From Oscillospiraceae bacterium (GTDB lineage: Bacteria > Bacillota > Clostridia > Oscillospirales > Ruminococcaceae): 64,000 nt of DNA. The notes beneath the pieces are model-generated. The model saw nothing but the letters and a program-made list of their open reading frames with translations. It made no database searches and had not been told where the DNA came from. The stretch lies in the NCBI GenBank assembly GCA_021201135.1, contig JAJQGT010000006.1, positions 561,548 through 625,547 on the forward strand, read 5' to 3'. Of the stretch, positions 50,239-58,962 are shown piece after piece. Position 1 is the stretch's first letter, and every line of letters begins with the position of its first letter. The position numbers and the translations under genes are program-made.

Positions 50239-52551
50239 ATGAATCACAGGATAAAGAGAATTTTGTCGCTTATAAGTTTAGCGGCTTTGTTTACTGCATG
50301 TCTTTCGGGGTGCTCATCGAGCGCTTCAAGCACCGACAACCCCATCGTGACTATCGACTCGAGCGAGATGTTCGTGGAAGCAGAATTATCGAGTACCGGC
50401 ACAAGTGAAATGTTCACCGACAGAGACTATGAAATTGGCTATGATGAGGATTCAAGCATTGCTATTACCCTTTCGGGCTCTTCAGCAGAATGCTCGTCGT
50501 CCTTGGTTACGATTTCGGGAAGCACCGTTACAATCACCGATGAAGGAACCTATATAGTATCGGGAACCCTCGACGACGGGATGATTATTGTCGACGCCGA
50601 CAGCAAGGACGATGTTCAGATTGTTCTGAACGGCGTTTCAATTACGAGCAAGACCTCTGCGGCTATATACGTTCTGAACGCCGACAAGGTTTATATCACG
50701 ACCGCTTCGGGAACCACGAACACCCTCGCGAACGGCGGAAGCTACGTCGCCATCGACGAGAACAACATTGATGCGGTCATCTACTCAAAAGACGACTTAA
50801 CCCTGAACGGCTCGGGCACACTTACGATAACCGCGAGTGCAGGGCACGGCATAGTTTCAAAAGATGATTTGGTCATCACAAGCGGAACCTACAATATTAC
50901 AGCCGCAAATCACGGTCTGAGCGGCAAGGACTGCGTCAATATTGCGGGCGGAACGTTCACAATATCATCCGGCAAGGACGGAATTCATTCGGAAAATACG
51001 GACGATACAAGCCTCGGATATATCTATATCACCGGCGGCACCTTCGATATCACTGCTTCCGACGACGGAATAAGCGCGTCGAATAATATCACCATAAACG
51101 ACGGCGATTTCACGATTGATTCTGTCGACGAAGGCATCAAAGCGGATGTGGCTTTGGTTATCACAGATGCCACAATCGGGATAACCTCTGACAGCCACGG
51201 TCTCTCTGCGGGAGAAAGCGTGAGAATCGCCAAGGGCAATTACACCATCACGGCTACCAAAGACGGAATCCACGCCGAGGATTCGGACGATACCACAATC
51301 GGGTTCGTCTACATCTCGGGCGGCAACTTCACGATAAACGCCGACGGCGACGGAATCAGTGCAGCGACATATCTCCAGATTGAAGACGGCGATTTCGACA
51401 TCACCACAGCCGACGGTGCGGGAGAGGTTTCGACTTCTTACACCTCGGGCGGAGCCTTCAGTTGGGACGGTTGGAGTTCGGGTTCAAGCTCGGATGACTC
51501 GTCGAGCACCAAGGGCTTGAAGGGCGGCTCGTCGGTCACTGTTTCGGGCGGAACCTTCAATATAAATTCCGAGGACGACGGAGTCCACTCAAACGGCAAC
51601 GTTACCATCTCCGGCGGCACGTTTGACATTGCGACCGGCGACGACGGAATGCACGCTGATGAAGAGCTGAACATTTCGGGCGGCACAATCAACATCTCAC
51701 AGAGCTATGAAGGTCTCGAGGGCGAGACGGTCGTCATCTCGGGCGGAAATATAGACCTCGTTTCGAGCGACGACGGCATCAATGCCGCAGGCGGAGGCGA
51801 TTCGAGCGGCTTCGGAGGATTCGGAGGCTTCGGCGGAGACTCGTTCTCCTCGGGCAGTTCAAGCTCATCCATCACAATTTCCGGCGGCGTCATCTATGTC
51901 AAGGCGAGCGGCGACGGAATCGACTCAAACGGAACATTCCTTATGTCCGGCGGTGAGCTCTATGTCTCAGGTCCTACGACGAGCGCCGATGCACCAGTTG
52001 ACTGGGAGAGCTCAGGAACCATTACCGGCGGAACGCTCATAGCGGTCGGTGCTTCGGGAATGCAGGAGAACTTCGGCTCGAATTCGACCCAGGGCTCGAT
52101 GCTTCTCTCGGCAAGCGGCTCCTCGGGCGACACCATTACTCTTAAAGATTCAAGCGGCAACGTGCTTGTCTCATATACATGCAGTTCTTCTTACTCCTGC
52201 ATACTCATCAGCTGTCCTTCCCTCTCTACCGGCTCAACCTATACAGTCACCTACGGCAGTTCGTCCACCGAAGTTACCCTCTCAAGCCTTATCTACAGTG
52301 AAGCCGCAGGCATGGGCGGAATGACCGGCGGCAATATAGGTGGTGGCAAAGGCGATAGTGGCAATAGCTTTGATAGCGGCATGACTGCTCCGGATTCAGG
52401 TACCACTCCTGACAGTGGGTCCACTCCTGACAGCGGTTCGACTCCTGACAGAGATATGGGCGGCAACATGGGCGACATGGGTGGCTTCGACGGCGGAGGC
52501 GGTCGAGGCGGCGACATGGGTGGCAACACAAACGGCGCCACTCAAACTTAA
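50239..52551 (+). CDS. Large beta-helix lipoprotein, Cthe_2159-like carbohydrate-binding family
   Basis: This 770-residue protein has a lipoprotein signal peptide with lipobox LSGC (Cys25). Residues 110-620 are a regular series of beta-helix turns, such as NISGGTINISQSYEGL and TISGGTFDIATGDDGM, with repeated DDGI/DDGM motifs that could bind calcium or acidic polymers. It resembles the Cthe_2159-type domain reported to bind cellulose or pectin-like polymers. The C-terminus is a Gly/Met/Asp-rich tail with PDSGSTPDSGSTP repeats, suggesting a disordered wall-spanning region. It follows the VTC and DUF4956 genes, a recurrent neighbourhood, and starts at ATG 50239 after AAGGAGAG. Confidence 0.8.
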   Translation: MNHRIKRILSLISLAALFTACLSGCSSSASSTDNPIVTIDSSEMFVEAELSSTGTSEMFTDRDYEIGYDEDSSIAITLSGSSAECSSSLVTISGSTVTITDEGTYIVSGTLDDGMIIVDADSKDDVQIVLNGVSITSKTSAAIYVLNADKVYITTASGTTNTLANGGSYVAIDENNIDAVIYSKDDLTLNGSGTLTITASAGHGIVSKDDLVITSGTYNITAANHGLSGKDCVNIAGGTFTISSGKDGIHSENTDDTSLGYIYITGGTFDITASDDGISASNNITINDGDFTIDSVDEGIKADVALVITDATIGITSDSHGLSAGESVRIAKGNYTITATKDGIHAEDSDDTTIGFVYISGGNFTINADGDGISAATYLQIEDGDFDITTADGAGEVSTSYTSGGAFSWDGWSSGSSSDDSSSTKGLKGGSSVTVSGGTFNINSEDDGVHSNGNVTISGGTFDIATGDDGMHADEELNISGGTINISQSYEGLEGETVVISGGNIDLVSSDDGINAAGGGDSSGFGGFGGFGGDSFSSGSSSSSITISGGVIYVKASGDGIDSNGTFLMSGGELYVSGPTTSADAPVDWESSGTITGGTLIAVGASGMQENFGSNSTQGSMLLSASGSSGDTITLKDSSGNVLVSYTCSSSYSCILISCPSLSTGSTYTVTYGSSSTEVTLSSLIYSEAAGMGGMTGGNIGGGKGDSGNSFDSGMTAPDSGTTPDSGSTPDSGSTPDRDMGGNMGDMGGFDGGGGRGGDMGGNTNGATQT

Positions 52552-52557
52552 TCACGG

Positions 52558-52644
52558 GTAAAACCCGCCCGGATGAACGTCTTCTACATTTTCACCAGCG
52601 TTTTTTCACCCTCACTTCCTGTTAGTTCATCCGGACGGTTTTAC
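52558..52644 (+). repeat. 20-bp inverted repeat after the lipoprotein gene
   Basis: GTAAAACCCGCCCGGATGAAC (52558-52578) and its near-complement GTTCATCCGGACGGTTTTAC (52625-52644) flank a 46-nt T/C-rich loop containing TTTTTT. It may end the operon; the length and loop are larger than a usual terminator. Confidence 0.6.
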
Positions 52645-52690
52645 TATACTTCAACAAGAAATTAACTCTCCTCCATATTCAGATACCTCA

Positions 52691-52733
52691 AAAAAGCCCG
52701 GGCAAGGAAATAATCCTTGTCCGGGCTTTTATT
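52691..52733 (-). terminator. Strong bidirectional terminator
   Basis: AAAAGCCCGG-CAAGGA pairs with TCCTTG-CCGGGCTTTT around an AATAA loop (one bulge), with A and T runs on both sides. It separates the lipoprotein operon from the convergent kdgA-kdgK operon. Confidence 0.87.
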
Positions 52734-52752
52734 TGCACTTGTATTATCTATC

Positions 52753-53778
52753 TTATCTCTGTACGCGACCCGAAGCGTTACCGCCTGCGAGGGATTCAAC
52801 CTCAGCTACCGAGCAGAGGTTGAAGTCGTGCTCGATGGAGTGCTTGAGGCAGGAAGCCGCAACAGCAAAGTCGATTGCCTTATGGGGCTCATAGCCGTTC
52901 ATGAGTGAGTAGATGAGTCCGCCGCCGAAGCTGTCGCCACCGCCGACACGGTCAACGATGTGCATGTGGTACTGCTTCGAGAAGTAGGCGTTGTCGCCGG
53001 TGTAGAGCATACCCGCCCAGTCGTTGTCGTTGGCGGAGATTGAGGAGCGAAGGGTGATTGCAACGTGACTGCAACCGAATCTTTCGTGGAGCTGACGAGC
53101 TACGCTGATATAGCCCTCGTGGTTGAGCTTGCCGGAGTCGATGTCGGTATTCTCAGCTTCGATTCCGAAGACGTCCTTGGCGTCCTCCTCGTTCGAGATG
53201 CAGACGTCGACGTAAGGAACAATCTTACTCATGCACTCACGAGCCTGCTCCCTTGTCCAGAGCTTCTTTCTGTAATTCAGGTCACAGCTGACTGTTACGC
53301 CCTTGGCGTGTGCCGCCTTGACTGCGTCGAGGCAGATTTCGGGGAGCTCACCGCCGAGGGCCGGAGTGATGCCGGTGAAGTGGAACCACTTGGCGCCTTC
53401 AAAAATCTTGTCCCAGTCAAACTCTTCCCTCTTGGCAAGAGAAATCGCACTGTAGGCTCTGTCATAGATGACCTTGGAAGGTCTCTGAGATGCGCCCTTC
53501 TCGGCAAAGTAGATTCCGACTCTGTCGCCGCCCCTGATAATATCCGAAGTGTCAACGCCGTAGCGACGAAGTTCATTGACTGCCGCCTGACCTATTTCGT
53601 GCTTGGGGAGCTTGGTGACGAACGAAGCATCCACACCATAATTGGCAAGAGATACCGCAACGTTTGCCTCTCCGCCGCCGAAGGTTGCTTCGTAAGTGTT
53701 AGCCTGCAAAAATCTTAAATATCCTTCGGGGTTGAGCCTGAGCATAATTTCGCCGAAGGTTACCGCTTTATTTCCCAT
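52753..53778 (-). CDS. kdgK: 2-keto-3-deoxygluconate kinase (PfkB family)
   Basis: KdgK phosphorylates 2-keto-3-deoxygluconate to KDPG. This 341-residue PfkB-fold sugar kinase has an N-terminal GGGEANVAVSLANYG motif, a substrate-binding centre, and the C-terminal DRVGGGDSFGGG with the catalytic Asp. The neighbouring KDPG aldolase and uxuAB make the assignment firm in context; a general sugar kinase would share the motifs. It starts at ATG 53778 after AGGAGG, 17 bases after kdgA. Confidence 0.9.
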   Translation of the reverse strand: MGNKAVTFGEIMLRLNPEGYLRFLQANTYEATFGGGEANVAVSLANYGVDASFVTKLPKHEIGQAAVNELRRYGVDTSDIIRGGDRVGIYFAEKGASQRPSKVIYDRAYSAISLAKREEFDWDKIFEGAKWFHFTGITPALGGELPEICLDAVKAAHAKGVTVSCDLNYRKKLWTREQARECMSKIVPYVDVCISNEEDAKDVFGIEAENTDIDSGKLNHEGYISVARQLHERFGCSHVAITLRSSISANDNDWAGMLYTGDNAYFSKQYHMHIVDRVGGGDSFGGGLIYSLMNGYEPHKAIDFAVAASCLKHSIEHDFNLCSVAEVESLAGGNASGRVQR

Positions 53779-53795
53779 TACTGTGTCCTCCTATA

Positions 53796-54755
53796 TTACT
53801 TTTTCTGTACAAGATGAATTGCGAAGCCCATGAATTCGTCCTTGAAGTATACCGCACCTGTCGGGATTGTGGACTCGTCCGCAAACTCGTAGCCCTTTGA
53901 CTTGAAGTATGCAACTGCCCTTGCGGTCGAGTTGGTTGCGATTGCAATGTGACCATACTTGCCGGGCTTCGGGGTCTTGCAGATTTCAATCTTCTTATCA
54001 GCCGTGAAGACGGAGGAATTGCCCTCGTTATAGCCGAAGCCGAACATTGTCTCAAGGAGCGACGCCGCCTTGAGCGCTTCCTCGGGAGCGTCGCAGTTGA
54101 TTCCCATGTGGGCAAACTCAAGACCGAGCATTGCATGGACGGCTTCTTTTGTGAGCCTTGTAATCTCAGCCCAGTTTCCGGCATCGATAAGATCCTTCTT
54201 GACCATCCATGTGCCGCCGCAGGCGATTATCTTGTTGAACTTGATATAGTCGACAAGATTAGTTGCATTTACACCGCCGGTCGGGATGAATCTTAATTTC
54301 TGATAGGGCGCCGAAACTGCCTTTAATTTTGCGAGACCGCCGTTCTGCTCCGCCGGGAAGAACTTGACGATATCGAGACCCAAGCTCATAGCCTGCTCCA
54401 TTTCGCCGGGAGTTGCGGTTCCGGGCATTATGACTGCGCCCTTCGAGAGTGCATACTTGACGATTTCCGGGTTGAAGCCGGGAGTGACTATGAATTCTAC
54501 TCCTGCATCGAGGGCATCGTCGACCTGCTCTTTTGTAAGAACCGTTCCCGCTCCTACGAGCATTTCGGGAAGCTCTTTTCTGATTCTCATGATGGCTTCC
54601 TTGGCGCAAGCGGTTCTGAAGGTGATTTCAGCCGCCGGAAGACCGCCGTCGCAAAGAGCCTTCGCAAGAGGAACAGCCTTGTCCGGGTCCTCAATCGCGA
54701 TTACGGGGAGGATTCCGAGATTATAAATTTTATCTGCAATAGCTTGATAAGACAT
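53796..54755 (-). CDS. KDPG/KHG aldolase fused to a VOC-like domain
   Basis: Residues 1-210 are a class I aldolase of the Eda family: AAEITFRT with the catalytic Glu, GAGTVLT, PGFNPEIV, and the Schiff-base lysine in DIVKFFPAEQNGG. The protein should split KDPG to pyruvate and glyceraldehyde 3-phosphate. Residues 215-319 form an extra domain (FAHMGINCDAPEEALKAASLLETMFGF, YGHIAIATNSTARAVAYFKSKGYEF, YFKDEFMGFAIHLV) with the repeated HxxI and beta-alpha-beta pattern of vicinal oxygen chelate proteins. Usual Eda proteins end near residue 210. It is the first gene of the kdgA-kdgK operon and starts at ATG 54755 after AAAGGAG. Confidence 0.9.
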   Translation of the reverse strand: MSYQAIADKIYNLGILPVIAIEDPDKAVPLAKALCDGGLPAAEITFRTACAKEAIMRIRKELPEMLVGAGTVLTKEQVDDALDAGVEFIVTPGFNPEIVKYALSKGAVIMPGTATPGEMEQAMSLGLDIVKFFPAEQNGGLAKLKAVSAPYQKLRFIPTGGVNATNLVDYIKFNKIIACGGTWMVKKDLIDAGNWAEITRLTKEAVHAMLGLEFAHMGINCDAPEEALKAASLLETMFGFGYNEGNSSVFTADKKIEICKTPKPGKYGHIAIATNSTARAVAYFKSKGYEFADESTIPTGAVYFKDEFMGFAIHLVQKK

Positions 54756-54792
54756 CGCTTTATCCGCTCCTTTGAAATTTTATTACAGCTTA

Positions 54793-54829
54793 ATTATAAT
54801 TGCTTGCGGGATAATTGTCAATAATCCCG
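54793..54829 (-). promoter_or_regulatory. kdgA-kdgK promoter with palindromic operator
   Basis: On the minus strand TTGACA (54816-54821), a 17-bp spacer and TATAAT (54793-54798) form a perfect promoter. A 23-bp palindrome (54807-54829, arms CGGGATAATTG and CAATAATCCCG, one mismatch) covers the -35 box and part of the spacer, so a repressor of LacI or GntR type is likely. Confidence 0.78.
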
Positions 54830-54872
54830 AATTCAAATTCAGAAAAAAGTCTATGCAATACTTAAAAAGGTC

Positions 54873-54901
54873 TTGAAAAGAATCACGCAAAATGTTATTA
54901 T
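54873..54901 (+). promoter_or_regulatory. Promoter of the uxuA-uxuB operon
   Basis: TTGAAA (54873-54878), a 17-bp spacer and TATTAT (54896-54901) precede a leader of about 75 nt. It is divergent from the kdgA promoter, 50 bp away. Confidence 0.7.
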
Positions 54902-54984
54902 TATCTTGTGAAATACTGAGTTGCCGTTTGCGTGCCCAAAATCCGCAGACGGACTCTATATACATTTGAAAGGCTGTGGTTATA

Positions 54985-56073
54985 TTGAAAATGACATTCA
55001 GATGGTTCGGTCACGACAGCGACAGCGTTACTCTCTCGCAGATTCGTCAGATTCCGAACGTAAGCGGACTTATGGGAGTCCTCGACTACAAAGCCGCCGG
55101 CAAGGTCTGGACCGAGGAGGAAATCAAGACTTATATCGACGAGGTTCATGCCGCTGGGCTTGAGTGCGAGGTTATCGAGAGCGTAAACGTACACGAGGAC
55201 ATCAAGCTCGGGCTTCCCACAAGGGACAAGTACATCGAGAACTACTGCATCACAATTCGCAACCTTGCAAAATACGGTGTCAAGTGCATCGTCTATAACT
55301 TCATGCCTGTTCTTGACTGGCTGAGAACCGACCTTGCAAAGCCGAATCCCGACGGCTCGACAAGCATGTATTACGACGAAGAAGAGCTCGGAAGCATGAC
55401 TCCCCTCGAGATAGTCCGGAAAACCTCCGAAGGTTCGAACGGCTTCACCCTTCCCGGTTGGGAGCCGGAAAGACTTGCCGACCTCGAAAAAGTTTTAAAG
55501 CAGTATGAGAGCGTCGACGAAGAACAGCTTCTTGCAAATTATAAATACTTCCTTGAGGGAATTATCCCGACCTGTGAGGAGTGCGGAGTTGTTATGGCGT
55601 GCCATCCGGACGACCCGGGATGGAAGATTTTCGGTCTTCCGAGACTTGCCCACACTCAGGAGGGCTACGACAAGATTGTCGGACTCGTCGACAGCCCCTG
55701 CAACACCCTTTGCCTCTGCACCGGTTCCTTGGGCTCCAACACCGAAAACGATGTCGTCTCCATCATCCGCCACTTCGGAGAGATGGGAAAAATCGGCTGT
55801 ATGCATGTAAGAAACATAAAGCATCTTGGGTCTGACCGCAGATTCTGCGAGACAAGTCATCTCTCCACCGACGGCGAGCTTGACATGTACGAGATTATGA
55901 AGGCGATTTATGAAGTCTGCCCCGACACCTACATCCGTCCCGATCACGGCAGAATGATCTGGGGAGAAACCGGCAGACCGGGCTATGGTCTCTATGACAG
56001 AGCTCTGGGCGTTTGCTACCTTAATGGTCTCTGGGAGGCTATTGATAAATCTAAAAAGGAGTGCAAGAAATAA
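54985..56073 (+). CDS. uxuA: Mannonate dehydratase
   Basis: UxuA removes water from D-mannonate to give 2-keto-3-deoxygluconate in glucuronate breakdown. The 362-residue protein has the family start [43 protein letters not shown], and the metal-binding region around HVRNIKHLG and [14 protein letters not shown] 54985 is chosen ([15 protein letters not shown] 11 bases upstream); the GTG at 54976 is only two bases from that site. The stop overlaps the uxuB start by one base. Confidence 0.94.
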   Translation: MKMTFRWFGHDSDSVTLSQIRQIPNVSGLMGVLDYKAAGKVWTEEEIKTYIDEVHAAGLECEVIESVNVHEDIKLGLPTRDKYIENYCITIRNLAKYGVKCIVYNFMPVLDWLRTDLAKPNPDGSTSMYYDEEELGSMTPLEIVRKTSEGSNGFTLPGWEPERLADLEKVLKQYESVDEEQLLANYKYFLEGIIPTCEECGVVMACHPDDPGWKIFGLPRLAHTQEGYDKIVGLVDSPCNTLCLCTGSLGSNTENDVVSIIRHFGEMGKIGCMHVRNIKHLGSDRRFCETSHLSTDGELDMYEIMKAIYEVCPDTYIRPDHGRMIWGETGRPGYGLYDRALGVCYLNGLWEAIDKSKKECKK

Positions 56074-57674
56074 TGAAGCTCTGTTTGGATTCGCTTAAGA
56101 ATACTTCCGCTTGGGGAGAAATCAGACTCCCGAAGTATGACGTTGAAAAAGTAACCGAGAACACACATAAAAACCCCGTCTGGCTCCACTTCGGCGCCGG
56201 AAACATTTTCAGGGGGTTCATTGCGAGCTTGCAACAGAGCTTGCTCGACAACGGTCTTTCCGAAACGGGAATTATCGCCGCCGATACCTTTGATTATGAG
56301 ATTATCGACAATATCTTCAAGGCTCATGACAATCTGACCGTCAGCGCAAGTCTGTTGCCCGACGGCTCGGTCGAGAGCGAGGTTATCGCTTCCGTATGCG
56401 AAGCTTTGAAGGCTGATGTCACCGACGAGACCGAGATGGCTCGGTTCTATGAGATTGCGAAGAGCCCGTCACTACAGATGATAAGCTTTACCATCACCGA
56501 GAAGGGCTATGCCGTCAGAAACACTCAGGGCGAGCTCACTCCCCTTGTGGTTGCCGATATTTCGGAAGGTCCGAAACACGCTCGGCACGCTATGAGCTTT
56601 GTTACCGGGCTGATGCTCGAAAGATACAAAGCCGGAAAGCTCCCCGTTGCGCTCGTAAGCATGGACAACTGCTCTCATAACGGCGAGAAGCTCAAGTCTT
56701 CTGTTATGACCATTGCGAACGGCTGGGTTGAGAACGGATTCGCCGATAAGGGCTTTGTCGACTATCTCAATGACGAGAGCGTCGTCGGATTCCCTTGGAG
56801 CATGATTGACAAAATTACTCCAAGACCTTCCGAGAAGGTCGAGGCTATACTCACCGATGCCGGGCTCGAGGAGATGTCCCCCATCGTCACCTCGAAGAAG
56901 ACCTTTATCGCGCCGTTTGTCAACGCCGAGAAGCCGCAGTACCTCGTTATCGAGGACAGCTTCCCGAATTCGCGCCCGGCTCTCGAAAAAGCCGGTGTTT
57001 ACATGACCGACAGGGACACTGTAAATAACGTCGAGAGAATGAAGGTCACTACATGTCTGAATCCTCTGCACACTGCCCTTGCTGTTTACGGATGCCTGCT
57101 CGGATATACCCTTATCTGCGAAGAGATGAAGGACGAGGATTTGGTCAAGCTCGTCCGCAAGCTCGGATATGACGAGGGTTTGCCGGTTGTTACAGATCCG
57201 GGAATTCTCTCACCAAAGGCATTTATCGACGAAGTCATCAACGAAAGACTCCCGAACCCGTTCATGCCGGACGCTCCGCAGAGAATTGCAACGGATACTT
57301 CTCAGAAGGTTGGAATCCGCTTCGGCGAGACCATCAAGAGCTATGAGGCTAACGGAAACGTCGACAAGCTCGTTGCCGTTCCCTTTGCGATTGCGGGATG
57401 GCTCAGATACCTCCTGGGTGTTGACGACAACGGCGAGGCTATGGAGATTTCAAACGACCCGCTCAAGGACGAACTTAGGGCTCATCTCGAAGGAATCGAG
57501 CTCGGCAAGCCGGAGACTGTGGGAGATAAGCTCGACGCTATCCTCTCGAATTCCGAGATTTTCGGAACCGACTTGGTCTCAAACGGCCTCTCGAAGAAGA
57601 TTACCGAGATATTCTTAAAAGAGATTTCGGGCACCGGTGCGGTCAGAGCTACTCTCAAGGCTTACTTGAACTGA
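56073..57674 (+). CDS. uxuB: Mannitol dehydrogenase-family oxidoreductase, fructuronate reductase
   Basis: UxuB reduces D-fructuronate to D-mannonate with NADH. The 533-residue protein has the NAD-binding HFGAGNIFRGF near the N-terminus, the family motif in CPLP-like and SMDNCSHNGE positions, VGFPWSMIDKITPRPS, and a C-terminal catalytic Lys/His region around TCLNPLHTAL. Length is slightly above the usual 480-490 of UxuB, as in other Clostridia. ATG 56073 follows AAGGAG by 11 bases and overlaps uxuA's stop. A mannitol or altronate reductase is possible, but pairing with uxuA favours fructuronate. Confidence 0.9.
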   Translation: MKLCLDSLKNTSAWGEIRLPKYDVEKVTENTHKNPVWLHFGAGNIFRGFIASLQQSLLDNGLSETGIIAADTFDYEIIDNIFKAHDNLTVSASLLPDGSVESEVIASVCEALKADVTDETEMARFYEIAKSPSLQMISFTITEKGYAVRNTQGELTPLVVADISEGPKHARHAMSFVTGLMLERYKAGKLPVALVSMDNCSHNGEKLKSSVMTIANGWVENGFADKGFVDYLNDESVVGFPWSMIDKITPRPSEKVEAILTDAGLEEMSPIVTSKKTFIAPFVNAEKPQYLVIEDSFPNSRPALEKAGVYMTDRDTVNNVERMKVTTCLNPLHTALAVYGCLLGYTLICEEMKDEDLVKLVRKLGYDEGLPVVTDPGILSPKAFIDEVINERLPNPFMPDAPQRIATDTSQKVGIRFGETIKSYEANGNVDKLVAVPFAIAGWLRYLLGVDDNGEAMEISNDPLKDELRAHLEGIELGKPETVGDKLDAILSNSEIFGTDLVSNGLSKKITEIFLKEISGTGAVRATLKAYLN

Positions 57675-57675
57675 A

Positions 57676-58920
57676 ATGCTGAAAAGAATTTTTGCGACAC
57701 TGATGGCGGGCATGCTTATGATGACTGCCGTCGGGTGCACACAGTTGGTTGAAAGCGACCCGTCGGAAACAGAAGCCGAAGTCACAGAGGCTACGACCGT
57801 AGCGACAGAAGCTACCACAGAACCGACCACCGTCACGGTCGAAGCGACGACCGTCACTACCGCCGAGCCGGAGCCGGACATAAGAACTGTAACGCTTCTC
57901 TGCGCCGGCGACAACCTGATTCACTCGTCTATTTATAATCAGGCTCACAGAAGAGCGAAGGCGAACGGCGACGAGGACGGATATGACTTCGACTATGTTT
58001 ATGAGAAGATAGAAAGCTACCTCGAGGACGTCGACCTTGCAATCCTGAATCAAGAGACCATCGTTACGGACGAGTTAGAGCCGAGCGATTACCCGAATTT
58101 CTGCTCGCCGGGAGACCTGGGAAGAAAGATGGTAGACCTCGGGTTCAACGTCATCTCGATTTGCAATAATCATGTTCTTGACAGAGGCGAAACGGGGCTT
58201 CTTGCCACCTTAAACTTCTGGAAGGAGCAGGACGGCGTCATCTGCTACGGAGCTTACGAGAGCGAAGAGGACATGAATAATATCCGCACCACCGAGATTA
58301 ACGGGATTACTTTCGCTTTCTTAGGCTACACCGAGCACACAAATGGGCTCTATCTCCCATCCGACACCGAGTGCTGGATTATAAGAATCACCGATGCGAA
58401 TATGGATCTGATTGAGGAGCAGGTCAGATATGCCGACAGCATTGCGGATGTGGTTGTTGTGTCTGTTCACTACGGCACGGAGGTATCGAACGAGCTCTCA
58501 ACTTTGCAGAAGACCTTCACGCCGAACCTCGTTGAATGGGGCGCTGACCTCATCGTCGGAACACAGGCGCACACCGTCGAGACTATGGAATACATAGACA
58601 AGCCCGACGGCGGACAGGCATTCGTCTTCTATGGACTCGGGAATCTCGTTTCCGCCATGGCTGATCCGCTGGCGATGGTCGGAATTTTAGGCAAATTAGA
58701 AATCACCAAAAATATGGACACCAGCGAAGTGACCATCGAGAACGTCAAGGCGATTCCGATTATCACCCAGTACGGCTATAACTACTCGAATATTCACATC
58801 GAGCCGTATGCGACTTATACCGACGACCTGCTGTCGTCACACGGCTGTTCGGGATTCACTCAAGACACTATCGACAAAGTTCTGAGCTACATCCCCGAAG
58901 AATTTCTCTCGATAGAATAA
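57676..58920 (+). CDS. CapA-family lipoprotein
   Basis: This 414-residue protein has a signal peptide with lipobox TAVGC (Cys21) and a Thr/Glu-rich linker (about 25-70). The CapA/PgsA metallophosphatase-like domain follows: LCAGDNLIHSSI, NQETIV, SICNNHVLDRGETGL, VVSVHYGTE and GTQAHTVETMEY. The family includes poly-gamma-glutamate synthesis proteins, but most members have no known substrate. It starts 1 base after uxuB, so it is co-transcribed with the hexuronate genes; why is unknown. Its stop is followed by a 42-base gap before the GH31 gene. Confidence 0.85.
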   Translation: MLKRIFATLMAGMLMMTAVGCTQLVESDPSETEAEVTEATTVATEATTEPTTVTVEATTVTTAEPEPDIRTVTLLCAGDNLIHSSIYNQAHRRAKANGDEDGYDFDYVYEKIESYLEDVDLAILNQETIVTDELEPSDYPNFCSPGDLGRKMVDLGFNVISICNNHVLDRGETGLLATLNFWKEQDGVICYGAYESEEDMNNIRTTEINGITFAFLGYTEHTNGLYLPSDTECWIIRITDANMDLIEEQVRYADSIADVVVVSVHYGTEVSNELSTLQKTFTPNLVEWGADLIVGTQAHTVETMEYIDKPDGGQAFVFYGLGNLVSAMADPLAMVGILGKLEITKNMDTSEVTIENVKAIPIITQYGYNYSNIHIEPYATYTDDLLSSHGCSGFTQDTIDKVLSYIPEEFLSIE

Positions 58921-58962
58921 CACCAAAATATAATCATTTATCAGGAAAGGAAGATGCAACAA

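Noticed and set aside
52381-52460. Tandem repeats coding PDSGSTPDSG as a CRISPR-like or minisatellite array
   Set aside because: They are short in-frame coding repeats of a protein tail without regular spacers.
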